This document shows positions 45,297 through 55,212 of a stretch of DNA of 64,000 nucleotides, piece after piece (the first letter of the stretch is position 1; each line of letters starts with the position of its first letter). The translations under genes were made by a program, and so were the position numbers. The notes below the pieces were generated by a model that was not told where the DNA came from, searched no databases, and worked only from the letters and a program-made list of their open reading frames with translations. The DNA comes from Pycnococcus provasolii (Eukaryota > Chlorophyta > Pseudoscourfieldiophyceae > Pseudoscourfieldiales > Pycnococcaceae), in contig OW568876.1 of NCBI GenBank assembly GCA_938743325.2, forward strand, positions 496,001 through 560,000, given 5' to 3'.

Positions 45297-45643
45297 GGAG
45301 GTAGGAAGGCCTTCCTATCGTAGTACAATGGACGGCCGCCGCCGTTGGGGCGATTGGCTTTGGCTTCCTAGTAAGTACTACTATTGATGGGACGGTGTGA
45401 CTGAGAGGGTGGTAAGTATCTTAAGGTTGCCAATGAGTTGAGGGAAAAGGAGGCGAACTTAATGACGCTTAATGGCGTGTGGATTTCCAACCCCTAAACC
45501 CCGCCTCCCCCCTCCCGCTCCCGCGCCTCCCCGCGCCTCGTGGAAGGCTCGTCGCCTTCCCTTCCCTTCCCTTCCCGGGTCCCCATCTCCGCGTGGCGTC
45601 TGCCGGCGGGCCACACAACAGCTAGCTAATACAGTAATACGGT

Positions 45644-48600
45644 ATGCACGACCACTTGGTGGTTCACCCTCGCTCCTCTGCTTCTCCCAAAGGCGGCGCC
45701 TCATCTTCTTTTCGGGAAGATGCGCGGGATCCGTCAGTGTACGGTACACTGGACGATCCGTTCTATAAGGGCACGCCCGCACGCACTTGGTCATTCCCGC
45801 TCGATACATTCCAATCGCAAGCGTGTGCGTGTGTCGAGAGATCGGAATCCGTGCTTGTGGCCGCACACACGTCCGCGGGGAAAACTGTCGTCGCGGAATA
45901 CGCTGTTGCCAAAGCACTACAGGAAAATGCACGTGTCATTTACACGAGCCCGCTCAAGGCTCTGTCCAACCAGAAGTTTCGCGAACTCTCCGAGGAATTC
46001 AATACCAACAAAGACGGAAAGCAGGAACAAAATGTTGGCATCATGACGGGTGATGTCACGCTCCACACCAACGCGCCCGTGCTCGTCATGACGACGGAAA
46101 TCATGAGGAGCATGATGTACAAGGGGAACGACGAGGTGATGGGAAGCGTGCGCTACGTCGTCTTCGACGAGGTGCACTACATGACCGACAAGGAACGAGG
46201 CGTCGTGTGGGAGGAAACCATCATCATGATGCCAAGCAACGTCACCATGGTGTTCCTGTCCGCCACACTCGCGAACGCGCACGACTTTGCGTCGTGGATC
46301 GCATCAGTGCACAACCAGCCGTGCCACGTCATATCCACCTCCAAGCGACCGACGCCGCTCGTGCACTACGGGTTTCCGTGCGTGGCATCCGGGCCGTCCA
46401 AAGGGGCACCACCGGGCTCGTCGCCACCGCCGCCAAAGGAGTCGACTGGTCTGTATCTGGTGGTGGATGAGAATGGACGCTTCGTCGACGAGTCGTTCGA
46501 CAAGCTGTCCGCCGTGATTGCGACGCACCATGCATCGACGACGACAACCGCGGGAGGCGGGCAGCATGGAGGAGGTGGTGGTGGCAGTGGCGACGGTGCG
46601 CCGCCGCCGTCTTCTTCGTCAAAACCCGCGAGGGCCAAACCCGCGAGTCCCAAGGATCTTCAGCGCATCATGAAACTGCTTCACGCGAGAGATTTGCATC
46701 CCGCTATCGTGTTCGCCTTCAGCCGTAGAGAGTGTGAGCACAACGCGCTGCAGGTGAGCAAGCTCGACTTTCTACCAGACGAGGAATCCAAAGCGCAGGT
46801 TGCGAGCATATACGACGCCGCGCTAATGAGCCTTCCAGAGGCGGATCGCTCCTTCGCGCCGCTCGCGAGCTTGAAGCCTCTACTGCAGAGAGGCGTGGGC
46901 GTGCACCACAGCGGTCTGCTGCCCATGGTGAAGGAGGTGGTGGAGATCCTGTTCCAGGAGGGATTTCTTCGCGTTCTGTTCACCACTGAGACGTTTGCCA
47001 TGGGACTGAACATGCCCGCGCGAACTGTCGTGTTCACGTCGCTTTCAAAATTTGACGGCGAGAAGGTGAGGCACGTGTCCAGCGGCGAGTACATTCAAAT
47101 GTCCGGTCGCGCTGGCCGTCGAGGTGTCGACTCGGTTGGTATGGTCATCTTCCTTGCGACGTACGACCCGCCAGAGAATGTCGATGCGCAGACGAGCATC
47201 GTTGGCTTGGACAAGGAGGTCTTCAAGAGCATTATGCTTGGCAAGCCCAAGCCGCTCGTGAGCGAGTTCCGCCTCACATATTACACCCTGCTCAACTTAA
47301 TCCGACGCTCCGCGAGCGGATCGATGAGCGGCAGCTGGACTGGTGTCATGGCAGCGAGTGGCGCATCCAAGGGAAAGCGCAAGCGCGGGGTTCAAGGCGA
47401 CGCGTCTCCCTCGCAAGCCGCGGCGGCTAGTGCCCTTTCGTACCAAGAGCATGTCATCAGCATGAGCTTTCACGCGCATCAGCGCGAAAGTGTGTGCCGT
47501 CGCATGCGCCGGGAGGCGAGCCAACTACTCAAACGTGCACAACGCCTCGAAGCTGGACTGGAGAATCTCGACGAATCTGACGATGACGCCATGGACAACT
47601 CTTACGACGAAGAGGCGGAGGATGGCGAGAACGACAACGACAACGACAGCGACGAAGACGGTGAGATGGATGACGCTGGGAAAGAATCCGCAGGCGATGG
47701 TGCCAATGCCAATGCATTTTCCCGCGCCTGTGACGCGCGAGATGTTCTCCTGAACAAGCTTCGTAAGGTGGAGGATGCATACTACAAATGTCTTCGCAAG
47801 GCGGTGGATTGCAAGAAGAACGCGCCGTTAATGGAAGCGCATCTGCAGGCGGGTCGCATGGTCAAAGTGCGTTTGCGAGAGCGCGACGTGGAGACTGACT
47901 GGGGATGGGGCATCGTTCTCGCGGTTATGCACAAGGATGCAACCTGGTTATCATCCGGCGGAACGGGAGCCTCGTCGAAAGTGGGCGACATGGTCGTCGA
48001 CGTGCTAGTCGAAGCTGCACCTCGCAGCTCGCCGCGCGAAGATGCCGTACCTCCACGCTGGCGTACCGTACTCTACGCTGGTAGAAGTGCAGATGCCAGG
48101 TCATTACCGCCTCCACCGGAGGCAGAGCCACTGCCGTCCATGTCGGATGCGGCGTATTCCGAGATGTGTCCCGTGCGCTTCCCACTTTCGGCGATCGTGG
48201 GCATCAGCGCTGGGCGACTGAGCCTTCCGCGTGACCTCACGCAGCTGTCGAGTCGCCAGGCGGTGCTGAGCAGCTTGCGTGAAATGCAACGCCGCTTCCC
48301 GAAAGGCCTTCCACGCTTACATCCAGTGGAGGACATGAAACTGACCATCGCTCATTTTGCCACGCAGATCAAGGATAGTGGGAAAGACAAGCAGCACAAA
48401 CGACGCGCGGCGGTTGTATCGTGTGCAGAAAAGCACAAGGACGTGTGCAAGCTGGAGGAGGAGCTTGGTGCAAATGCGGCGTTTCAGGCGGCATTCGATG
48501 CGTTCGTCGCCCCGAAGGCTTCTGGTGGAGGCCCTTCTGGGAAGGATTCTAAGCACAAAGAAATCACCTGGGAAGGAAAAAGAGCCGACGGTGTGGCAGC

Positions 48601-49411
48601 GTTGGATCCCCGTGTTCTTCTAGCGTCATCGGAATTGCGTCGTCGCGCCGCGCGGCTCCGCGAGGCAGCTGAGCAGACGAGTCTTGCAGCATTCCGAAGA
48701 GAGCTGAACGCGCGAAAGCGTGTGCTACGCTCGCTCGGACACCTCGAAGTGCACCGCGAGACGGGCGACGGCACCACAGCCCCTGCAGCTGCGGCTGAGC
48801 CGATCGTTGATCTGACGATGGATGACGATGCAAGTGGTGATGCGCCGGGCACATTTGATGTGGTCACTCTCAAGGGGCGCGCCGCATGTCACGTGGACAT
48901 CGCGGACGAGCTACTGACCACAGAGCTCCTCTTCAACGGTGGTTTTAATGCGCTCACGGTGCCGCAGCTGTGTGCGCTGTGCTCGTGCCTGCTGCCCGAG
49001 ACGGAGAAGACGGCGGAGGCAATCAAGCTGCGTTCAGAACTTCAAAGCACGCTTGAAATGCTCCAGGAGGCGGCAACACGGGTCGCAGAGGTGGCATTTG
49101 ACTGTGGAGTTGCTCCGCCGGAAGCTGAGCGTGAGACATTTGTGAGCAAGTACGTCGAAAGCTTTCAGCCTGGACTAATGGACGTTGCTTTCGAGTGGTC
49201 GCGCGGACTGAAGACTTTCGCGGAGATTGCGGATATGACAGATCTATTTGAAGGCAGCATCGTGCGCAGTCTCCGTCGTCTCGTCGAGTTCCTTGACAAT
49301 CTGCACAACGCGTGCGTGGAGGTTGGCGAGAGTTCACTCGCCGAGAAGTTTGAGGAGGCGCACAAGAGCATCAGTCGCGGTATTGTGCATGCAAACAGTC
49401 TGTACCTCTGA
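45644..49411 (+). CDS. MTR4: MTR4/SKI2-like exosome RNA helicase
   Basis: The 1255-aa product starts at an ATG at 45644. RecA domain 1 has WSFPLDTFQSQACACVE, motif I AHTSAGKT, TSPLKALSNQKF, motif II DEVH and motif III LSAT. RecA domain 2 has GVHHSGLLPMVKE, FATETF-like TTETFAMGLNMPA, and QMSGRAGRRG. The segment TGLYLVVDENGRF matches MTR4, and a central region with VKVRLRERDVETDWGWGIVL fits its KOW/arch module. The C-terminus (SIVRSLRRLVEFL, then EKFEEAHKSISRG and VHANSLYL) is the helical DSHCT domain. MTR4 unwinds RNA for the nuclear exosome; SKI2 does so in the cytoplasm, and the features favour MTR4. A Gly/Ser/Pro insert near 290-330 and an acidic insert near 645-690 are lineage-specific. 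It converges on a hydrolase gene. Confidence 0.9.
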   Translation: MHDHLVVHPRSSASPKGGASSSFREDARDPSVYGTLDDPFYKGTPARTWSFPLDTFQSQACACVERSESVLVAAHTSAGKTVVAEYAVAKALQENARVIYTSPLKALSNQKFRELSEEFNTNKDGKQEQNVGIMTGDVTLHTNAPVLVMTTEIMRSMMYKGNDEVMGSVRYVVFDEVHYMTDKERGVVWEETIIMMPSNVTMVFLSATLANAHDFASWIASVHNQPCHVISTSKRPTPLVHYGFPCVASGPSKGAPPGSSPPPPKESTGLYLVVDENGRFVDESFDKLSAVIATHHASTTTTAGGGQHGGGGGGSGDGAPPPSSSSKPARAKPASPKDLQRIMKLLHARDLHPAIVFAFSRRECEHNALQVSKLDFLPDEESKAQVASIYDAALMSLPEADRSFAPLASLKPLLQRGVGVHHSGLLPMVKEVVEILFQEGFLRVLFTTETFAMGLNMPARTVVFTSLSKFDGEKVRHVSSGEYIQMSGRAGRRGVDSVGMVIFLATYDPPENVDAQTSIVGLDKEVFKSIMLGKPKPLVSEFRLTYYTLLNLIRRSASGSMSGSWTGVMAASGASKGKRKRGVQGDASPSQAAAASALSYQEHVISMSFHAHQRESVCRRMRREASQLLKRAQRLEAGLENLDESDDDAMDNSYDEEAEDGENDNDNDSDEDGEMDDAGKESAGDGANANAFSRACDARDVLLNKLRKVEDAYYKCLRKAVDCKKNAPLMEAHLQAGRMVKVRLRERDVETDWGWGIVLAVMHKDATWLSSGGTGASSKVGDMVVDVLVEAAPRSSPREDAVPPRWRTVLYAGRSADARSLPPPPEAEPLPSMSDAAYSEMCPVRFPLSAIVGISAGRLSLPRDLTQLSSRQAVLSSLREMQRRFPKGLPRLHPVEDMKLTIAHFATQIKDSGKDKQHKRRAAVVSCAEKHKDVCKLEEELGANAAFQAAFDAFVAPKASGGGPSGKDSKHKEITWEGKRADGVAALDPRVLLASSELRRRAARLREAAEQTSLAAFRRELNARKRVLRSLGHLEVHRETGDGTTAPAAAAEPIVDLTMDDDASGDAPGTFDVVTLKGRAACHVDIADELLTTELLFNGGFNALTVPQLCALCSCLLPETEKTAEAIKLRSELQSTLEMLQEAATRVAEVAFDCGVAPPEAERETFVSKYVESFQPGLMDVAFEWSRGLKTFAEIADMTDLFEGSIVRSLRRLVEFLDNLHNACVEVGESSLAEKFEEAHKSISRGIVHANSLYL

Positions 49412-49725
49412 GCGGTAGTGAGTGATGTGATGTATGTATGTAAATACATTTCAGTATGTTGTGTAAAAATACTCTTTTCACCAAACAAGTTGTAAACTAA
49501 AACTTTGTGAGGAAGTGGGTGAGATGAGATGGGATTGTGGTGATCCTCTTTTGCAGCAAAATAATAAAAATCTCATTATTGCATAAATACGTAAATAGTG
49601 AATGATGTTCTCGTCGGCAATCATTGTCGTAATGTCGTTGTTATATCATCTGTCCTTGCTAGGCGCCGCGGTGCAATGAAACATCATCAGTCGAAAAATT
49701 CGAGGATTTGACGTGTTATTAAGAC
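49412..49725. other. intergenic between convergent genes
   Basis: AT-rich 3' flanks of MTR4 and the hydrolase gene, with several aataaa-like phrases (for example near 49560). No gene seen. Confidence 0.5.
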
Positions 49726-52545
49726 TTAAGCTGGCGCGATCGATACATCCACGTAATCCTTTGTTGGCGTCGCACTCGCATCCTCTTCTGATACTGATGC
49801 GTCCACAGCGCCCAGCCATACGCTTATCATGCTTCCTAGAGGGAAGATAGAAAGATTCGCTCCAGGCTCAATCCCGATGGACACGGCGAAGGTTGCCTTC
49901 TCGCCAGGTAAGAGCGGTCGAGAGATTGCGCTTGCTCCTCCTCCATCGCCGATTTTCACCACAAGGCCCTCCGGTACGTCGACGGGTACGACCTTGACAC
50001 TCACGGGAGGGGCACTGCTGTTTTCGTTCTTGTGCGTGACGATCGCGCTGATGCGCTGATCCTGCGACATGTTAGCAGAATGTATGAGCAGAATATTAGG
50101 TGGGTCTAGCCCGAGTGTAAGATAGTCCTGCTCAATTGGGACGCGAGGGACACGAGCGGGTGTCACGAAACTGACGAAAGGCTCTGCGGGATTTGCTTCT
50201 TTTCCATCGTTGTAGTCGTACTCGTACTCGTATTCGTATTCGTATTCATATTCACCGCCGTAGTCCTCGTATTCGTACTCTTCGTCGTCGTCGAGTGGCT
50301 CCTCCTCTTCGCTTGGCGGTGGACGCTGGGAAGGAGTTTCGGAGAATGGCGGTTCTTGCGGCGGTGCCTCATTCTCTACGTCGCCACCATTCTGTAGGTG
50401 AGCTAGACAGTTTTCAGCGCAGTCCGCGAATACATCCGCCATCTCGGTGTCATCCAACAGCTTTCCATTGCCAGTTACCTGTCCACCGTCACCGCGGCCT
50501 CCTCCTCCGAAAAGACCTCCGCCTCCGAAGAGATCCGAAAGAAATCCAGCGCCGGCGACGGGATCCCAGAAGATGCCTGCGGCGTCCGCGTCGTCGTTCA
50601 GGTAGAGGTGAAACCAAGCCGTTACGTACTTCGTCCAGCGGCGCGCTCCGATTATGTCGCACGGCTCGAGGTGGCCGGCGGACTGTAGCACAGCCTGGAT
50701 CTTTGGCACCTCAATTTTGTTGTAAGCGAGCGATGTGATTAGTGCACTCGGTGTGAGAAAATCAGCGGTACCCGATGTGATGAATGTTGGCACACTCACC
50801 GCGCCGTCAGCCTTTAGAGACGGTGTGGCGTGGATTGGCGCGATCGCCTTCACCGTGTCCTTCAGCACAGGGTCGATCGAAGCCAGCATCGCGGCATTGA
50901 ACGTCCCTCCTCCGCCCATCGAGTGACCAGTCAAACCCATGCGCTGCGCGTCGGCGATTCCGTACACGAGCGATCCAGGTTGCGTGCTCTGCGCGGCGAC
51001 CCAGCGAAGGCACTCGAGCAGATGGACTCCTCCAATTAGAATCGTTGTCTCTGGTGCGATGACGATGTATCCGTGCGAAGCGAGGTGATCCAGCGTCGTC
51101 TGGTAAACGCCGGACCACGCACCAAATCCATGTCCAAACGCGATGATCGGGAATCCGGAGGCGGGTACGTCACTTCCACCTGGCGCCATCGGCACGACAA
51201 GCTGTGCAATTATGCGTTCTCGTGTCTGGGGCCCTTCGATATCCACTCGCTCGTGCTTTGTTATCGTGCTCTTGTAAGGCCCCGGCGAATCACACGATGC
51301 CAAGTACACCGCAAGCGGCGACGAGTCCATCTGCTGTGCCTGCACAGTTGTCGTTGTATTCACCGGCCGCGGCTTCCCCAGGGATGGCCGAGCGCGCTTT
51401 GGTGACGCTGCCGGAGCACGCCGCGCGGATGAGGACTGAGTTTTGTTTCCGTCGTGCTTGTGATGGTGTCGACGGCGTCGGCGACGTCGGCGGCGACGTG
51501 CGTTGGTGATGTTGCCGGAAACGCTGTTGATCAAAACCATATTCTGCTGCTGGCTTGCGTGTAGCCGGCACCATGGTACCTCCGTATTTATTTCGCATAT
51601 GAGCGAAATCGTGTCCTCAATCTCCCGCGCGAGCGCGTCCCAGTCGGGACCGTACTGTATCGGCACGCCTGGAAAGGCTTGCGCGGCATCCTCGCGATTC
51701 TTGGCGTAAATAGGATCGTGGAGCGCAACGCCGACTGTCGTCGTTGAAGCACCACCACCGTTCGTTGTCGTCATGCCCTGAGTATCATCATCAGAAGCAC
51801 CGTAGATGGGGTCTTGTTGTGTCGTGTAGACTTGTCCCGTCAGCTGAACGTCCGTCAAGAGGTAGTTCGCTTCGTCACCGCGAATCTCCTCTAACGCGAT
51901 CTCTTCGACACTCGCGTTATTCCAGATCGGGCCGAGCATCGGCAGCCATACGTCCACACCCAACCACTCTTGACCGCCATCCTCACTGTCGGATGAAAGC
52001 GAGTTCAGTGGCAAGACGGGTGGTGCGTTGATGCCGTAGCCGTCGTCGAAGTCAACGGACACGCCAATGCCATCGAGCTGCGTTTCCCCCTCGAGGTTCA
52101 GAGAAAATGTGAGCAGGTTGTTGCTCGAGATGGACGGTTTGTGCTGATGGTCACCGTCGTCGTCATCACCATCGTGCGGTGGTTTGGTAAGCCCGGCGAC
52201 TCCTCCTGCAATGGCTACGAAGACATCGTCGTCAGCTTCGTCGTCGATTGAGATTGCGATGCGCTCGTACGGTTGTGCACTCACTGCAATCACTTTCTTA
52301 CGCTCCGTTTGGCTGGGACCACTGTCCCCATCATCTCCCGCCATAATTGTGTAGATGGAAGAAACGTCGCGCGTGTCACCACCTACAATGTTCCACCCTG
52401 GCTCGGCGGATCCCTGCGTTCGATTGCTGAAGACGGTAGCAACACGCACGCGCGTTGCTGCTGCTGCCACACCACCACCACCACCACCACCACCACCACC
52501 ACACGCCAATACGACGAAAGCAAGCAGCAGCAGCTGCAGCAGCAT
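49726..52545 (-). CDS. secreted PETase/cutinase-like alpha/beta hydrolase, copy A
   Basis: The 939-aa product starts at an ATG at 52545. A signal peptide (LLQLLLLAFVVLAC) is followed by a Gly run. Residues about 30-240 form an unrecognised domain shared with copy B (FSNRTQG, NLLTFSLNLE, NASVEEIALEEIRGD). Residues about 430-680 are an alpha/beta hydrolase: FPIIAFGHGFGAWSG for the oxyanion side, GLTGHSMGGGGTFNAAM (Ser542), PTFITSGTADFLTPS (Asp) and QSAGHLEPC (His), then KYVTAWFHLYLNDD. GHSMGGGG and the order of the other motifs are those of bacterial cutinases and PETases. A Glu/Tyr-rich linker and a beta-rich C-terminal domain follow. Polyester, cutin-like or other ester substrates are possible; activity is not shown. 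It is a tandem paralogue of copy B. Confidence 0.8.
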   Translation of the reverse strand: MLLQLLLLAFVVLACGGGGGGGGGGVAAAATRVRVATVFSNRTQGSAEPGWNIVGGDTRDVSSIYTIMAGDDGDSGPSQTERKKVIAVSAQPYERIAISIDDEADDDVFVAIAGGVAGLTKPPHDGDDDDGDHQHKPSISSNNLLTFSLNLEGETQLDGIGVSVDFDDGYGINAPPVLPLNSLSSDSEDGGQEWLGVDVWLPMLGPIWNNASVEEIALEEIRGDEANYLLTDVQLTGQVYTTQQDPIYGASDDDTQGMTTTNGGGASTTTVGVALHDPIYAKNREDAAQAFPGVPIQYGPDWDALAREIEDTISLICEINTEVPWCRLHASQQQNMVLINSVSGNITNARRRRRRRRRRHHHKHDGNKTQSSSARRAPAASPKRARPSLGKPRPVNTTTTVQAQQMDSSPLAVYLASCDSPGPYKSTITKHERVDIEGPQTRERIIAQLVVPMAPGGSDVPASGFPIIAFGHGFGAWSGVYQTTLDHLASHGYIVIAPETTILIGGVHLLECLRWVAAQSTQPGSLVYGIADAQRMGLTGHSMGGGGTFNAAMLASIDPVLKDTVKAIAPIHATPSLKADGAVSVPTFITSGTADFLTPSALITSLAYNKIEVPKIQAVLQSAGHLEPCDIIGARRWTKYVTAWFHLYLNDDADAAGIFWDPVAGAGFLSDLFGGGGLFGGGGRGDGGQVTGNGKLLDDTEMADVFADCAENCLAHLQNGGDVENEAPPQEPPFSETPSQRPPPSEEEEPLDDDEEYEYEDYGGEYEYEYEYEYEYDYNDGKEANPAEPFVSFVTPARVPRVPIEQDYLTLGLDPPNILLIHSANMSQDQRISAIVTHKNENSSAPPVSVKVVPVDVPEGLVVKIGDGGGASAISRPLLPGEKATFAVSIGIEPGANLSIFPLGSMISVWLGAVDASVSEEDASATPTKDYVDVSIAPA
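50205..50275. repeat. Tyr/Glu hexanucleotide tract
   Basis: A run of gtattc/gtactc units on the plus strand encodes about ten Glu-Tyr pairs (minus strand) in the linker after the hydrolase domain of copy A. Copy B has a shorter Asp/Tyr tract at the matching place. Confidence 0.8.
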
Positions 52546-52739
52546 CTACTTACTACTTCAAGTGAATAAATAATAAATTAAAGTGAGTGTTGTTGTGTGA
52601 ATTGTTTGTGAGCCTTTTTTTTGTTTGTTTTTTTATGTTTTGGCCTGCTTTGTGTTTTTTCTGTCTACTCTCGTTTGAAAATTGCTTCACATCAGGGCGA
52701 ATCGATTGGGGGTTAAAAAGTTTTTAGTAGTAGGGATGG

Positions 52740-54890
52740 GAACTTTTTGTCCCGAAGGGTATTCCCCGAACCAGGCGGGCGCGCAGGCGGCGGGAGGTCA
52801 TTCCTTGCTCCCCTCCGTAGTCGCGTCTGTGTCGTCGCCCTAGGCGATCAGCATCAGCGTGACGACGTTCGTTTTTCTTCCAAGCTTGCTTGGTGGTGCG
52901 TATCGCGACCATCTCGTGTTTCTTGGGGAGTATAGGAATCCGTCGTGCTTTGCACCCCGTTGTAGGCAGTTCTGCCTATTGCCTCGATGGCGTCGTTCTA
53001 CGCGTCAGAGTTGGAGGCGCGGTCGACTCAGTCTCGTCGTGCCTCCCTGTCGTCACGCACGGGCGTTCCCCCGTCGCGCCAACTCGCTGTGCCTGTGGCT
53101 CAGCTGTGGAAAGATGCCGTGCGCTCTGTGATTGCTGCTGCAGTGGCGGAAACGCTGCCGCATTCCCCCGATCCGCTTCCTGCCGGTAAGCGTCGCGCCC
53201 GTTCTACGCTGCTCGATGACTTCGCAGATCGTCAGTCTGCGGCAGGAGCTCTCGCATTACAGCTCGATCTCGCATGTGTTGCGCGTGTTCTGGCGTCCAC
53301 GCCAGAGCGTGTCGCCTCTGCTCCCAAGCGTTCCGCTCATCTTTCCATTGCTCACTTCGTTTCGTGGTCCGCTGGCTACATTCGTACTGCTACAAACATT
53401 CTGAGGAGACTCAGATCTTTTACGGCTAATGCGAAAACTGTGGATGGTCTTCAGTTGGCATCGTTCCTTGATCATGTTGACAGGGATGCCCGAAGAAAGA
53501 TGACGGCGAAATCAATGTCGTCTTCAGCGGCTGGCGCCCCAGCCGAAGTTGATGGCTTCGTACGGACTGATGCGGGCGGCAGCACGGCTGCCGTCAGCGC
53601 CCAGCTGCAGTCATCAACTTCAGCAGTGTTTCGGTATTCATCGCGTCTTCCGGAGCAAGGCTCCTCGCCCTGCTCATCGCAGTTTACATCGACGACTTTA
53701 TGATCGTAGACCTGAAGCGAGCCGGAGAGGGAGGTCAGCGCGCCTTTGCGTCATTCGTCAGGCTGCTAAAGTACCGCCTCGACGTACCAAAGAGGCTGCC
53801 GATGGCGCCAAGGAACAAGGCGCTGGGAGTGCTAGTCGACCTCGCATCCGCGCACATCTCAGGGGTCTGCACGCTGTCGCCGACGCCCGAGAGGGTGGCT
53901 GACATGAGTGAGAAGCTGCGCGAAGTGATCAGCCGTGGACACTTCCTCCACACCGAGGCTGACACTGTGCTCGGTCGGCTCGGATTCTTGGCAACTACCA
54001 TGTTCTCGAAAGTAGGGCGGGCAGCCAACGCACCTCTGCGCATCGCGGCAAATGACCGTAGAAACTCAGATTGGAGTGCAGTGGACAGGTGCCTCAATTT
54101 CATGCTCATCATCCTTGAGACGGCAGGTGCGCGTCAAGTGGAGATCTTCCCTGCGGCGGTACGACGCTTTGCGCGGATCTACACAGACGCCTCGTTCAAG
54201 GGTCTCGGAGTCGTCATCCTGATTGGGGATCGCGCCTTCTGGACGTCGGTTCTAGTTGACGCCGCCCTGATGGATCGATGGTCTCTAACGGACATCGGAG
54301 GCCTCGAAGGACTCGCCGCTGTCTGTGGGCTCTGCTTCCTTGCGTCGGTCGCGCCTGACGTCCGCGACTTCGTCATATATGTTGACAACATGGAGGTGGC
54401 GTCGAACCTTGTTTCGGGATACTCCGACAGAGAGTGTCTAGTGTGCTTGATGCTGGAGTTTTACCTATTGGTGGCTGCGCGCCCTGGGCGTGTCTGGATT
54501 GAATGGGTGCCCACGGCTGCCAACATCTCGGACATCCCTTCCAGACACCCAGGCACCACCTGTCTTGCCCACCACGTGCGATCACCTACGCTCAAGGCGA
54601 TCTTTGCTGCAGACAACTTTGCTGATTTTGTTTTTCCCACCCACTCCTCCCTGTGGACGGCTCTACCTCCCATGCTCCCAGTTCCTGCGAGTATGGGGGG
54701 GACCAGCCTTCACGATGGCGATGAAGGCGAACAGCCTGAGCCGTCGTGACCACCTACCGGTCCTCGCTGAAGAGATCGGCCCGGCACTGGTTCATGAAAT
54801 GTAAGGAAGTGTAACTATGTAGTTACACGAAAAGTAAAAAAAACACCGAGGGGCGTGGCCGCGGGCGCGCAGCGCCCGCCTGGGGGGAAT
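52740..54890 (+). mobile_element. DIRS-like (tyrosine-recombinase retroelement) fossil
   Basis: A retroelement relic lies between the two hydrolase paralogues. Parts seen: a leading ORF region in the left half, and in the right half the end of a reverse transcriptase followed by an RNase H domain with the DIRS-type phrases YVDNMEVASN and WVPTAANISDIPSR. GC-rich ends with a partial inverted match (aggcgggcgcgc-type near 52777 and its complement near 54865) may be remnants of inverted terminal repeats, as DIRS elements carry. No tyrosine recombinase domain was recognised. The element is incomplete and broken, with about one or two interruptions beyond the lost parts. Good preservation of the RNase H suggests moderate to young age. 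Boundaries are approximate. Confidence 0.65.
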
Positions 54891-55212
54891 TGGGGACAAA
54901 TCAGGTGGACAAATCCAGGTGACAAATCCCGAAAGCTTTGAATGTTGAATTTGACAGATATGTAGTCAGAATGTCAGCATCACGTGTATAATAGAATCAT
55001 GAAATAAAAAATATATGATTACTCAGTCATATATAAAATAAATGGAATCGATCGCGTCCGCGTCGGCAGTCACTAATAATAAAATGTATGAGTGATAATT
55101 AGTGTATGTCTGCTAAGTCCTTGATAGGCGCCGCGCTGCAACCAGGGACGAGATGAAAAGTGGCGATGATTATTGAAAGAAGAAGGGATGATGCGTCAGA
55201 TCGTCATCAATC
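54891..55212. other. AT-rich intergenic
   Basis: The 3' flank of hydrolase copy B, unusually AT-rich with atataaaataaa-type stretches. The phrase ccttgataggcgccgcg near 55118 matches cttgctaggcgccgcgg near 49656 in the 3' flank of copy A, so the duplication includes the 3' flank. Confidence 0.55.

Larger units (their letters stand above)
44165..45643. other. intergenic with simple repeats
   Basis: About 1.5 kb holding a CACGAC/CACGAG microsatellite, a degenerate 40-bp repeat, one small acidic ORF (given separately), and many scattered short gtactgtac phrases. Pyrimidine-rich sequence precedes the MTR4 start. Confidence 0.5.
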
